The notes under the pieces: generated by a model
Seen by the model: the letters and a program-made list of their open reading frames with translations, nothing else
Told to the model about the DNA's origin: nothing
Database searches by the model: none
Assembly (NCBI RefSeq): GCF_013376475.1
Contig: NZ_CP045508.1
Coordinates: forward strand, 3,446,001 to 3,510,000
Source of the DNA: Desulfolutivibrio sulfoxidireducens
Lineage (GTDB): Bacteria; Desulfobacterota; Desulfovibrionia; Desulfovibrionales; Desulfovibrionaceae
Direction: 5' to 3'
DNA: 64,000 nt
Made by a program: the position numbers and the translations under genes
In this document: piece by piece, positions 29,913-38,561 of the stretch
How positions within the stretch are numbered: the stretch's first letter is position 1
Layout of the letters: each line of letters opens with the position of its first letter

Positions 29913-32550
29913 AACCACGGGAAGGGCAAGTTTTTTCGCCATTTTGGCTCTTCTGGCCTTTACCCTCCCGTCCTTGGCCCAGTCCGGACAGTCGGGAACC
30001 AAGATCCTCGTTCTACCTTTTAAGATCAACACCGCCACGGATCAAAAGGGGCTCGCGGCAAGCCTGCCCGAGCTTCTGGCCGAGTCCCTGCGCCATGAGG
30101 GCATGACCGCCTCGGTGGAGAAGTCCGCCGGGAACCTGGACGATCAGACGGCCCGCAAACTCGCCGCGTCGGCCAAGGCCAGCCACGCCTTCTACGGCAG
30201 CGTCTCCCAGATCGGCGAGAACATCAGCATCGACGGCCGGCTGGTTCCCGTGACCGAGGGCGGCCAGTCCCTGTCCGTGTTCGCCCAGGCCAAGGACCTC
30301 ATGCACCTGCAGCCGGCCACCAAGGACATGGCCGGAAAGGTCCGCGGGCTGCTCGTCTCCGGCGACGCCATCGTGGATGTGGACGTGGAAGGCAACCAGA
30401 TCCTGGACAAGGACGTGATCATCCTCAAGGCCAAGACCCAGGTCGGCCAGCCCTACGATCCCAAGACCGTCAACGAGGACTTGAAGCGCCTGTTCGAGAC
30501 CGGCTATTTCGACGACGTGCAGATCCGTCTGGAAAACGTCACCGGCGGCAAGAAGCTGGTCTTCGTGGTCAAGGAAAAGCCGCGCATCCAGGCCGTGGGC
30601 GTGATCGGCTCCGGCGAGGTGGACCAGGACAAGATCCTGGAGACCATGAGCATCAAGGCCGGATCGATCCTCAACCTCAAGCTCCTGGCCGAGGATCTGG
30701 AGAAAATCCGGGAACTGTACCGCAAGGAAGGCTTCTACAAGACCGAGGTCACCTACGAACTCGAGCAGACCGATCCCCGGGTGGCCCGCCTCAACATCGT
30801 GATCAAGGAACCCAAGAAGCTCTATATCCGCGAGGTGCGCATCGAGGGCGTCAGCCAGGTCGACGCCGACGAACTCCGGGGCGAGCTGTCCACCTCCGAG
30901 CGGCGGTTCTGGTCCTGGGCCACCGGCAGCGGCGTGCTCAAGGAGGAAATGCTCGAACGCGACGCCGCGGCCATTGAAAATTTCTACGCCAACCGGGGCT
31001 ATGTGGACATCAAGGTCGGCCAGCCCGACGTGGAGTACGGGGACGACGGCATCGCCGTGGTCTTCCGCGTCGAGGAGGGCGACCGCTACAAGGTGGGCAA
31101 GGTGGCCTTCACCGGCGACCTGCTCATGGACGACGACGCCCTGATGGCCATCATCAAGCTGGACCAGACGGCCGAGGAGGGTTCCTACTTCGACCGTTCG
31201 GTGGTGCGTGACGACCTGAACATCCTGACCGAGATGTACGCCGATTTCGGCTTCGCCTTCGCCCAGGCCGACGTGGACCTGAACAAGAACGACGCCGAGA
31301 AGATCATCGACGTGACCTACACCATAAACAAGGGGCGCCGGGTGTTCGTGCGCCGGGTGCTCATCGAGGGCAACGACAAGACCCGCGACAACGTCATCCG
31401 CCGGGAAATGCGCCTGGCCGACGGCGACCTGTTCAGCGGCACCAGGCTGCGCCGCTCCAACGAGCGTCTGGATCGCCTGGACTATTTCGAGAAGATCGAC
31501 ATCGAGACCGTGCCCACGGAAAATCCCACCGAGGTGGACATCAAGGTCAAGGTCAAGGACAAGAACACCGGGGCCATCAGCGTGGGCGCCGGATATTCGA
31601 CCTACGACAGCGTGTTCTTCGGCGGTTCCATCGAGGAGCGCAACCTCTTCGGCAAGGGCTACCACGCCAAGTTCCAGGGCATGTTAAGCGGCACCTCCAG
31701 CCGGTTCGTCCTGACGCTCATGAACCCCCGCTTCAACGACTCCAATCTGACCACAAGTCTGTCGCTGTACGACATGTACAAAAGCTACGACGACTACAGC
31801 AAGGAGACCATCGGCGGCAAAATGACCTTCGGTTATCCCCTCGGCGAATACACCATGCTGTCCTGGGGTTACCGTTTGGATCGCTACCGGGTCTACAACA
31901 CGAACCTGTACGCATCGAGCGTCATCTCCCAATCGGCCGGCACCTACTGGAGCAGCTCCGTCACCGTGGAAGTGGACCGGGACACCACCGACAGTTCCAC
32001 CCGGCCGACCAAGGGCACCAAGAACACCCTCTCCCTCGAATACGCCGGCGGCATTGTGGGCGGCGACGACTCACTCATCCGGCCTGTGGTCACCTCCAAC
32101 TACTTCCACCCCCTGCCCTTTGACTGGGTCTTCCACTGGCGCGGCAGCGCGGGCGTGCTCTTCGACAACGGCGGCGACATCCCGGTGTTCGAGCGCTTCT
32201 ACCTGGGCGGCATCGACAACCTGCGCGGCTACGAGCAGAACAAGATATCCCCCCGGGATCCCCGTACCGGTGAGCGCATCGGCGGCCGGGCCATGTTCTA
32301 TACAAACTTCGAGACCATCTACCCCATCAGCAAGTCCAATGGCATATTCGGCCTGTTCTTCTTCGACGCGGGCGATTCCTGGCGCGAGACCTCGGACGTG
32401 AGCTTCGACCTCTACAAGAGCGTCGGCGCCGGCCTTCGCTGGTATTCGCCCATGGGCCTTATCCGGGTGGAATATGGCTACGGTCTGGATGCGGACCGGC
32501 AGAACCTGTGGCCGCATCAGATCGGCTTCAGCATGGGGCAGACGTTCTAG
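29899..32550 (+). CDS. bamA: Outer membrane protein assembly factor BamA
   Basis: I chose ATG 29899 because GGTGGAG lies just upstream and the signal peptide (FFAILALLAFTLPSLAQ) starts close after. After about 130 residues that are not POTRA-like come the POTRA repeats (from VVDVDVEGNQILD-like and VGVIGSGEVDQDKIL onward). The C-terminal half is the Omp85 beta-barrel, ending in GFSMGQTF with a terminal aromatic residue. BamA inserts beta-barrel proteins into the outer membrane. The N-terminal extra domain (TKILVLPFKINTATDQKGLA) resembles TolB/FlgO-like periplasmic domains and is unusual compared with enterobacterial BamA. Confidence 0.93.
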   Translation: MRGLKTTGRASFFAILALLAFTLPSLAQSGQSGTKILVLPFKINTATDQKGLAASLPELLAESLRHEGMTASVEKSAGNLDDQTARKLAASAKASHAFYGSVSQIGENISIDGRLVPVTEGGQSLSVFAQAKDLMHLQPATKDMAGKVRGLLVSGDAIVDVDVEGNQILDKDVIILKAKTQVGQPYDPKTVNEDLKRLFETGYFDDVQIRLENVTGGKKLVFVVKEKPRIQAVGVIGSGEVDQDKILETMSIKAGSILNLKLLAEDLEKIRELYRKEGFYKTEVTYELEQTDPRVARLNIVIKEPKKLYIREVRIEGVSQVDADELRGELSTSERRFWSWATGSGVLKEEMLERDAAAIENFYANRGYVDIKVGQPDVEYGDDGIAVVFRVEEGDRYKVGKVAFTGDLLMDDDALMAIIKLDQTAEEGSYFDRSVVRDDLNILTEMYADFGFAFAQADVDLNKNDAEKIIDVTYTINKGRRVFVRRVLIEGNDKTRDNVIRREMRLADGDLFSGTRLRRSNERLDRLDYFEKIDIETVPTENPTEVDIKVKVKDKNTGAISVGAGYSTYDSVFFGGSIEERNLFGKGYHAKFQGMLSGTSSRFVLTLMNPRFNDSNLTTSLSLYDMYKSYDDYSKETIGGKMTFGYPLGEYTMLSWGYRLDRYRVYNTNLYASSVISQSAGTYWSSSVTVEVDRDTTDSSTRPTKGTKNTLSLEYAGGIVGGDDSLIRPVVTSNYFHPLPFDWVFHWRGSAGVLFDNGGDIPVFERFYLGGIDNLRGYEQNKISPRDPRTGERIGGRAMFYTNFETIYPISKSNGIFGLFFFDAGDSWRETSDVSFDLYKSVGAGLRWYSPMGLIRVEYGYGLDADRQNLWPHQIGFSMGQTF

Positions 32551-32720
32551 GGCACTGTTCAAGAAATATATGAGCATATATTTTTGAAAAAACTTCCGCT
32601 GCCTCGCGGCGCTTCGCCGGTCGACATGGTTGCCGACCGGCGAACGCCGCCCGGGGCTTTGCACCGGACGTAGGCGGGACCTCCGCTTTTCGCACACAAA
32701 ACTTTGCAAGGAGATACACC

Positions 32721-33230
32721 ATGGTCGGGATTTTTCGGACGCTTTGCTTTGTAGCCGCACTCATGATCCTGCCGCTTTCGGCCGCGGCCCAGGGCAAGGT
32801 CGGCGTCGTCAACCTTGACGAGGCCTTTGCCAATTCCCAGGCCGGGAAGACGGCCCTGGCGCAGCTTAAGACCAAATTCGAGGCCCGTGAGAAAACCTTG
32901 GCCCAGCAGGGCGAGGACCTCAAAAAAATTCAAGCGGATCTGCAGAAAAAAAGCGTGGCCCTGTCCCAGGACGCCATGAAAAGCCAGGTGGCCGATTTCG
33001 AGGGCAAGGCCCGGAAATACACCGAGGATCGTAACAAGCTGCAGCAGGAGGCCCAGGAGGCCCAGCAGCAGCTTTTGCAGCCCCTGTTGACCCGCCTGCA
33101 GAAGGTCATGTCCGACTTCGCCAAGAAAGGCGGCTACAGCGTGCTCATGGAGGCCCGAAGCGTCCCCTATTTCGATCCGGCCCTGGACGTGACCGACGCC
33201 ATCCGCCAGGAATTCGACAAGACCAAATAA
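32721..33230 (+). CDS. skp: Periplasmic chaperone Skp/OmpH
   Basis: 169 residues with a signal peptide (LCFVAALMILPLSAAAQ), then the OmpH beginning GKVGVVNLDEAFANSQAGK and a long charged, glutamine-rich coiled coil that forms the tentacles of the trimer. It carries unfolded outer-membrane proteins to BamA. AGGAG lies ahead of ATG 32721. It follows bamA after 170 bases with no T-rich terminator visible and precedes fabZ. Confidence 0.9.
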   Translation: MVGIFRTLCFVAALMILPLSAAAQGKVGVVNLDEAFANSQAGKTALAQLKTKFEAREKTLAQQGEDLKKIQADLQKKSVALSQDAMKSQVADFEGKARKYTEDRNKLQQEAQEAQQQLLQPLLTRLQKVMSDFAKKGGYSVLMEARSVPYFDPALDVTDAIRQEFDKTK

Positions 33231-33262
33231 TCCGGCGCCGCACCGCGAGCCCGGCCACGGAA

Positions 33263-33309
33263 CGCGCAATTGCCCGGAAGGTCCAAGCGGCCTTCCGGGC
33301 AATTGCGCG
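33263..33309 (+). promoter_or_regulatory. Perfect 19-bp hairpin abutting the fabZ ribosome site
   Basis: CGCGCAATTGCCCGGAAGG (33263-33281) is followed by a 9-base loop and its exact complement (33291-33309). The last base pairs touch the GAGGAG ribosome site of fabZ. There is no T run, so it is not a standard terminator. It could stabilise the upstream mRNA end or limit translation of fabZ. Confidence 0.6.
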
Positions 33310-33319
33310 AGGAGTTCCC

Positions 33320-33787
33320 ATGCCCAGCCACACCCCGAACGTCCCGACCATTCAGGATATCTTTTCCATTCTGCCCCACCGCTACCCGTTTCTGTTGGTG
33401 GACCGGGTGATCGAATTCGAGCCTGGCGTCAGGCTACGGGCCATCAAGAACGTGACGGTCAACGAGCCTTTTTTTCAGGGCCATTTCCCGGGTCTGCCGG
33501 TCATGCCCGGGGTGCTGATCCTCGAGGCCATGGCCCAGACCGGTGGGCTGTTCATGGGTCAAAGCCAGACCGAGCCGCTTGGGGACAAGATCTTCCTGTT
33601 CACCGGGATGGACAAGGTGCGCTTCCGCAAACCCGTCGTCCCCGGGGATCAATTGGTGCTGACCTGCTTCGAGGCCAGGCACAAGTTCACCCTGTGGAAG
33701 ATGCGGGCCACGGCCGAGGTGGACGGACGCCGCGTGGCCGAGGCGGAACTCAGCGCGGCCATGGTTGACCGTTCGTCCATCGTCTGA
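33320..33787 (+). CDS. fabZ: 3-hydroxyacyl-[acyl-carrier-protein] dehydratase FabZ
   Basis: 155 residues with the hot-dog fold signature ILPHRYPFLLVDRV and the catalytic region FFQGHFPGLPVMPGVLILEA (His of GHFPG and Glu of ILEAMAQ). It removes water from 3-hydroxyacyl-ACP in fatty-acid and lipid A synthesis. GAGGAG precedes ATG 33320. Its place after skp is the classic envelope cluster order. Confidence 0.95.
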   Translation: MPSHTPNVPTIQDIFSILPHRYPFLLVDRVIEFEPGVRLRAIKNVTVNEPFFQGHFPGLPVMPGVLILEAMAQTGGLFMGQSQTEPLGDKIFLFTGMDKVRFRKPVVPGDQLVLTCFEARHKFTLWKMRATAEVDGRRVAEAELSAAMVDRSSIV

Positions 33788-33838
33788 CGCCCAAGGCCCG
33801 ACGGACGCCCCCCCTGGCCGCGTCCGGCCCCACGCCCG

Positions 33839-35623
33839 TCAGGCGCGCGTGGACGTTGTATCGTCCCTGCCCGGCGACTCCCCGGTCGACGGATCGGTCA
33901 GGTATTCCTCGCCTTCCGTGCCCAAGGCCATCCGCATGGCGTCTTCCTCGATCTCGTCGTTTTTTTCGGAGAAAAGCCGCGCCAGATCGGCGTCGATCCG
34001 TCCCGCCGCCGCTTCCTGGGCCAGGATGGCCAGGGCCCTGTCCCGGGACAGGGCCGGCTTGTAATGGCGCTCCATGGTGATGGCGTCGTAGATGTCCACG
34101 ATGGCGATGATCCGGCTTTGCAGGAGGATATCGCCCCCCCGAAGCCCCGAAGGATAGCCCGAGCCGTCAAGGCGTTCGTGGTGCTGAAAGATGATGGTCA
34201 ACAGGCGGCGCATGTTCTCGGGAAACGGGATGTGTTGGAGGATGCGGTAGCTCTCGGCCGGATGGCGCTCGATCTCCCGGCGCTCCTCGGCCGTCAGGTT
34301 GCCCCGGGGAATAAGCAGCACCTGGATTTCCTCGTCGGTGAGCATGGGCAGGACCCGGCCGCCGGCCGTGATCTCGTTCTTGGCGATGCGTCCGATCAGG
34401 GCCGTGTCGTCGCGGGTGATGCCGTCGGAGGCGTTGATGCGCGCCAGGGCCTCGAAGTCCTCGGCCCAGGGGTTCCCCGTCACCTCGCTCCACAGGGCCA
34501 GGCGTTGGCCGATGATGTCCAGGTGTTCCCTGGGAAGGCGGGTGGACTTGGTGAGCACCTGTTCCCGGATGCCGATCTTGCCCACGTCGTGCAAAAGCCC
34601 GGCGTAGAGGATCTCCTGCATGTCGTTTTCCGTGAACCGCACCGCGGGGAAATATGTCCGGTCCTCGTGCACCGCCTTGGACAGGGCCACGGCCAGCCGG
34701 GCCACGCGTTGGGAATGCCCGGCGGTGAAGGGGTCCCTGGCGTCGATGGCCGTGGCCAGGGCCTGCATAAGGGATTTGATCAGAAGCTGCACGCTCTCGA
34801 AATTGAGCGCGTTGCCCATGGCGATGCCGGCCACCGAGGCGATGGTGCCCACGTACTGGAGATGGTTGGCGTCGAAGCGGGGCGGGCCGCAGGCCCCCAG
34901 GGCCAGGACGCCCACGCATTGGTTGGAGGACACCAGCGGCGCGATGAGCATGGCCGTCAGCGCCGGAACCTCGCCGTGCCAGCGCTTGTCCGAGGAAAGG
35001 TCATTTATGATCTCGGGTTTGCCGCTTTTGAGCACATCCCAGAACAGCGTGCTCTGGGCCACGCGCTCCAGGCCGCACTTCTTGGCCAGTCCGAAGGACA
35101 GTTGCGGCACGTGCTCCGTGGTGCCGGCCTTGCGCAGAAAAATGACGCCGCCCTCGGCCGGGATGTCCCCGGACCGAAACTCGGCCAAAAGCGCCGCCGC
35201 CACATCCCGCGGCCGCAGAGACTGGTTGAAACTCAATGTGGCCCGGTGCAAAAGCGAGAGTTCCCGATACTTCTGCAGGGTCTCGGAGGCCAGAATCCGA
35301 CGGATGTTCTCCCGGGTCAGGATCTCCTCCACGGCCGTGCACACAAGGTCGAGCACGTCCTGGGCATGGTCCGGGAGGTCACGGCCTCCCCCGGCCGGCG
35401 GCAACAGCATGACGCGGCCCACGGGGATCTTGTCCAGGCGCACCGGAGCGGCCAGGACACGGGAGTCGGCCGGACCGGGACAAAGGCCGCCCTCCCCGGC
35501 CGGAAGGACGATGCGGTCCTCCTCGGCCACGCAGACGCGCCAGCCGGGGCCAAGAAGCCTCACGGTCCTTAAGAAAAGCGCATCGAGATTCTGTTTGCGC
35601 AAAAGCCTGGCGAGAATGGCCAT
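33839..35623 (-). CDS. GAF-type sensor with HD-GYP phosphodiesterase domain
   Basis: 594 residues. The first ~290 contain a GAF-like region (TLFWDVLKSGKPEIINDLSS, then LIAPLVSSNQCVGVLAL). The HD-GYP domain follows, with GHSQRVARLA near 303, LLHDVGKIGI near 343 and HHERLDGSGYPSG near 479, so all signature residues for cyclic-di-GMP hydrolysis are present. It is encoded 25 bases downstream of a single-domain response regulator on the same strand. Together they probably form a signalling pair controlling motility or attachment. The signal is unknown. Confidence 0.9.
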   Translation of the reverse strand: MAILARLLRKQNLDALFLRTVRLLGPGWRVCVAEEDRIVLPAGEGGLCPGPADSRVLAAPVRLDKIPVGRVMLLPPAGGGRDLPDHAQDVLDLVCTAVEEILTRENIRRILASETLQKYRELSLLHRATLSFNQSLRPRDVAAALLAEFRSGDIPAEGGVIFLRKAGTTEHVPQLSFGLAKKCGLERVAQSTLFWDVLKSGKPEIINDLSSDKRWHGEVPALTAMLIAPLVSSNQCVGVLALGACGPPRFDANHLQYVGTIASVAGIAMGNALNFESVQLLIKSLMQALATAIDARDPFTAGHSQRVARLAVALSKAVHEDRTYFPAVRFTENDMQEILYAGLLHDVGKIGIREQVLTKSTRLPREHLDIIGQRLALWSEVTGNPWAEDFEALARINASDGITRDDTALIGRIAKNEITAGGRVLPMLTDEEIQVLLIPRGNLTAEERREIERHPAESYRILQHIPFPENMRRLLTIIFQHHERLDGSGYPSGLRGGDILLQSRIIAIVDIYDAITMERHYKPALSRDRALAILAQEAAAGRIDADLARLFSEKNDEIEEDAMRMALGTEGEEYLTDPSTGESPGRDDTTSTRA

Positions 35624-35648
35624 GACGAATCCGGGTCGGGAAGGTTCT

Positions 35649-36035
35649 CTACTCCGGAATATCCAGGAGGTCCCTGGCCACCTTGAGGACTTCGTCGGGA
35701 TCGAAAGGCTTGGTCATATACCTGCTCGCGCCCATCTCCAGCCCCTGCTTGCGATCCACTTCCTGTCCCTTGGCGGTCAAAAGGACGATGTTGCAGGCGC
35801 TGGTCTCGCCGTCTTCCTTGACCCGCTGGCAGACCTCGTACCCGTTGAGCTTGGGCATCATGATGTCCAAGAAAACAACGTCGGGTCTGTGCTCGCGGAT
35901 GAGCCGAAGCCCTTCCTCACCGTTGGAGGCGGACAGAATCTCCACGCCATGATCCTCTTCCAACTCCTCCAGCGTCTGCTCCAGGAGCATGCGGATGTGC
36001 ACCTCGTCATCCACGATGAGAATCTTTCCGGGCAT
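35649..36035 (-). CDS. Single-domain response regulator (receiver)
   Basis: 128 residues from ATG 36035, with GGAG seven bases upstream; an upstream in-frame start is less likely. The acidic pocket IVDDE, the phospho-acceptor in DVVFLDIMMP, the conserved Thr in VLLTAKG and the Lys in YMTKPFD are all in place. There is no output domain, so it acts by protein contact, most likely on the HD-GYP protein encoded next in the operon. The cognate histidine kinase is not in the window. Confidence 0.92.
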   Translation of the reverse strand: MPGKILIVDDEVHIRMLLEQTLEELEEDHGVEILSASNGEEGLRLIREHRPDVVFLDIMMPKLNGYEVCQRVKEDGETSACNIVLLTAKGQEVDRKQGLEMGASRYMTKPFDPDEVLKVARDLLDIPE

Positions 36036-36146
36036 TCGGCACTCCTTTGAAATACCGCTGAACGGTCGACGGGCCAGTTCCCGGCCCGAAACCACATGTC
36101 GCTCCCGCGATCCGGTAAACACTAGTCCAATAAATCACGTGTTGTC

Positions 36147-36179
36147 AAAAAAACAGGCGGCATCCGGATGGATGCCGCC
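36147..36179 (-). terminator. Rho-independent terminator after the UGA-containing HesB gene
   Basis: Stem GGCGGCATCC with its exact complement (36156-36165 and 36170-36179) and a four-base loop, followed on the minus strand by TG and seven T. It ends the HesB-like transcription unit. Confidence 0.85.
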
Positions 36180-36212
36180 CGAAGTTGACGCCGTCGCCGA
36201 AAAAACGATTCC

Positions 36213-36533
36213 TCAACAGGAACACGACGAGTTCGAGGAACACGACCCCCCGCACCCTCCCGCGCCCAATTCCAGGGAGGATTGGACGCTAAACCCCATG
36301 TAGGTCATATCCACCTTCATGGGACCGGCCTGAAGCGACAGGTCCTTGTCCACAAGAAACTGATAGCCCCCGGCCTCGAAGAGGTCGTCGGTATCCTTCG
36401 GCTCGTCCAGAGCCAAAGAAAGCCTGGGGCCGGCTCACCCGCCGGAGGAGAGATAGATGCGGATGGAGGCCTTTTCCTTGTCGGCGAAATACCCGTCGAG
36501 CTGCTGACGGGCGGCATCGGTAAGTTCGACCAT
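36213..36533 (-). CDS. HesB/IscA-like protein with in-frame UGA, probable selenoprotein
   Basis: Read from ATG 36533 (AGGAG upstream), the frame gives 106 residues if the TGA at 36435-36437 is read as selenocysteine. It sits at residue 33, in LSSGG-(TGA)-AGPRL, where the neighbouring paralogue has LSAGGCSGPRL. Both sides of the TGA are well conserved with that paralogue, so it is not a random stop. CCAG/CTGG arms around a G-starting loop lie directly after the TGA and could be the SECIS element. HesB-like selenoproteins are a reported family. The protein ends in a Cys/Ser-rich tail. A likely role is iron-sulfur or metal handling. Confidence 0.75.
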
Positions 36534-36598
36534 GTGTGCGATCTCCTGGAAATGAAGTAGGGCCGCCCGCGGGGACGGCCCCCTGGCAAACACGCGGA

Positions 36599-36940
36599 CT
36601 ATGAGCAGCAGGACCCCGGGGTGCAGGAACCCGACGAGCACGATCCTCCGGAGCAGCCGCAACCGCCCCCGCCAAGTTCCAGGCTCGACTGGATGCTAAA
36701 CCCCATGTGGGACATGTCCACGCGCATAGGCGTGGCCTGTACGGCCAAATCCTTGTCCACGATGAACTGGTAGCCGTCCGCCTCGAAGAGATCGTCCGTG
36801 TCCTTGGCCTCGTCAAGGGCCAGGGCCAGACGGGGCCCGGAGCACCCACCGGCGGAGAGATAAATGCGAATGGGAGCTTTTTCCTTGTCCGCGAAATACC
36901 CGTCCAGTTCGCGGCGGGCGGCCTCGGTGATTTCGACCAT
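36599..36940 (-). CDS. HesB/IscA-like protein, cysteine form
   Basis: 113 residues from ATG 36940, preceded by AGGAGG. The A-type scaffold core (VEITEAARRELDGYFADKEK, YLSAGGCSGPRLALAL, YQFIVDKDLA, GFSIQSSLEL) carries Cys33. The end is an unusual Gly/Ser/Cys tail with seven cysteines, several more than a normal IscA/ErpA (which ends Cys-Gly-Cys). It lies immediately upstream of the UGA-containing copy with no obvious terminator between, so the two are likely one transcript. It probably carries iron or an Fe-S cluster; the precise target is unknown. Confidence 0.85.
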   Translation of the reverse strand: MVEITEAARRELDGYFADKEKAPIRIYLSAGGCSGPRLALALDEAKDTDDLFEADGYQFIVDKDLAVQATPMRVDMSHMGFSIQSSLELGGGGCGCSGGSCSSGSCTPGSCCS

Positions 36941-37135
36941 GTCTGACGACCTCCTGGGGGGAAAATTGGCTGAGGCCCGTAAGTAAGCACGGCCCGGCGG
37001 TTTGTCAAACCCGCAAAAGCGTGACCGTCACGGCACCCAAAACTCCTGGCCTCCCGCCCCCGCATTGCCCGCCCACGCCTTTTCCGCTAGGGTGGTCCGA
37101 CCATGACACCGCACACCGCCCCCCCGGGGACCGCC

Positions 37136-37669
37136 ATGAAACGACAGCGCCGCATCCTCTCGGCCGAGGACATGACCCGGACCATCGAGCGACTGGCCTT
37201 CGAGATCATCGAACGCCACGACCAGGGCTGCGGCCTGGCGCTTATCGGCATCCAGCGCCGGGGCGTGGAACTGGCCCAGCGCGTCAAAAAGGTCCTGGAG
37301 GGAAGGCTTGGCTGCGACATCCTCTCGGGCAAGCTGGACATCAACCTCTACCGCGACGACTGGACCCATTCCAACGTCCAGCCGCACATCGGCGAGACGT
37401 ACATCCCCTTCGACATCAACGACAAAAAAATCGTCCTGGTGGACGACGTGCTCTTTTCCGGCCGGACCATCCGGGCCGCCCTGGAGGCCATCCTGGACTA
37501 CGGCCGGCCCCGCAAGGTGGAACTTCTGGTCCTTATCGACCGGGGACACCGGGAACTGCCCATCCAGGCCGACTACGTGGGGAAGAAGGTCCAGACCGCC
37601 CTGGGCGAGCATGTGGACGTGCACCTGGCCGAGCTCGACGGTGAGGACAACGCCTATTTGGTGCGCTAG
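37136..37669 (+). CDS. pyrR: PyrR: pyrimidine operon regulator / uracil phosphoribosyltransferase
   Basis: 177 residues from ATG 37136, where similarity to the family begins (ILSAEDMTRTIERLAFEI); ATG 37103 would add 11 residues. The PRPP-binding loop VLVDDVLFSGRTIRAAL is intact, as is the LGCDILSGKLDINLYRDDW region. PyrR proteins bind pyr mRNA and convert uracil plus PRPP to UMP. No pyr biosynthesis gene is next to it here, so it acts on a distant locus or mainly as the enzyme. Confidence 0.92.
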   Translation: MKRQRRILSAEDMTRTIERLAFEIIERHDQGCGLALIGIQRRGVELAQRVKKVLEGRLGCDILSGKLDINLYRDDWTHSNVQPHIGETYIPFDINDKKIVLVDDVLFSGRTIRAALEAILDYGRPRKVELLVLIDRGHRELPIQADYVGKKVQTALGEHVDVHLAELDGEDNAYLVR

Positions 37670-37696
37670 TGTCGCGTCCGCGAAGAGCTTCGGTCG

Positions 37697-38206
37697 TTAT
37701 CCTCTGAAGGCCAAGGCTTTTTGCGCGTCAGCGAGCGTCAGGACGTACGTCAGGGGCCTCACAGGAGAGCGGCGAAACCCCGCATGTTCGTAAAACGCCC
37801 CGGCCCGTTCATGCAGGGCGTGGACGAGCAGGGCCCGGATGCCGGCAATCTCCGCCGCCCGCAGCGTCCGAAGCACGGCGTCCCGCAAGAGATCAAAACC
37901 AAGCCCCCGGCCTTGCCAATCCCGATCCACCGCCAGCCGCCCCAACACCATCACGGGAATGGGATCGGGCATATTGCGGCGCACCTTCCCCGGCGCGTCG
38001 GTCGCGGTCACAGCCCCGGCGGCCAGGGCGTAATAGCCGATCACCCTTTTTTCATCGGCGATGACATACGTGCGCGACGCCCCGCTGGCCTGATTGGCCA
38101 GCGCCCTGCGCCTGAGCCAGTCATCCAGGACCGGCTCGCCGGACTGGAACGAGACGACATCATGTTCCGCGGCCAAAGGCGACGGAGTGCGGATCACTTC
38201 CCCCAC
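37697..38206 (-). CDS. GNAT-family acetyltransferase toxin (TacT-like)
   Basis: 169 residues. Acetyl-CoA binding motif RLAVDRDWQGRGLGFDLLRD and the catalytic-tyrosine region AFYEHAGFRRSP fit the TacT/AtaT toxin group, which blocks translation by acetylating aminoacyl-tRNA. The N-terminus (FQSGEPVLDDWLRRRALANQ) is also typical. It overlaps the antitoxin gene by 13 bases and is transcribed after it, the standard order of TacAT modules. The start ATG 38206 lies inside the antitoxin's end. Confidence 0.88.
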   Translation of the reverse strand: MGEVIRTPSPLAAEHDVVSFQSGEPVLDDWLRRRALANQASGASRTYVIADEKRVIGYYALAAGAVTATDAPGKVRRNMPDPIPVMVLGRLAVDRDWQGRGLGFDLLRDAVLRTLRAAEIAGIRALLVHALHERAGAFYEHAGFRRSPVRPLTYVLTLADAQKALAFRG

Positions 38207-38478
38207 CGGGGTTTGCGGGCCATGAGAACGCGCAGGCGTTCATTCTCTTCCGGGGGGCTGTCCAGAAGCCTCTGGAACGCCTCGAACCGCTCGGCCGAGA
38301 CAGGGTACAGCACCTGGTCGAGAATGGCGTCCCGCGCGGCCTTGGTCGCCGCTTCAAGGATGAAATCCGTCCGGGTCTTGTTGCAAAGCGAGGCGGCCTG
38401 ATCGATCAGGTTGCGCTGCTCCAAAGCCACCCGGATGTTGATATTCCCGCTACGGCTCGGCGAATTTGCCTGAGGCAT
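38194..38478 (-). CDS. DUF1778 ribbon-helix-helix antitoxin (TacA-like)
   Basis: 94 residues from ATG 38478; GGAGG eight bases upstream selects this start over the ATG at 38493. The N-terminal strand NINIRVALEQRNLIDQAASL and KTRTDFILEAA form the ribbon-helix-helix DNA-binding unit, and the C-terminal tail would wrap the toxin. It represses its own operon together with the toxin in this family. The pair lies alone between pyrR and argB. Confidence 0.88.
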   Translation of the reverse strand: MPQANSPSRSGNINIRVALEQRNLIDQAASLCNKTRTDFILEAATKAARDAILDQVLYPVSAERFEAFQRLLDSPPEENERLRVLMARKPRWGK

Positions 38479-38561
38479 GGTCACATCCTCCATGCCGGAA
38501 TCCTAAAGCCTCCGAGCGCGTCCGTCAATACGTTGTGCGCACAGATGTCGAGAGTACATGA

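Noticed and set aside
30013-31665. 550-residue minus-strand open frame opposite bamA
   Set aside because: Repetitive Gly/His/Val/Asp composition typical of antisense to GC-rich genes; bamA is certain.
36435-36437. Treating the TGA in the HesB-like gene as a disabling stop
   Set aside because: Both sides remain aligned with the Cys paralogue in frame, the stop sits exactly at the functional cysteine, and start and terminator are intact.
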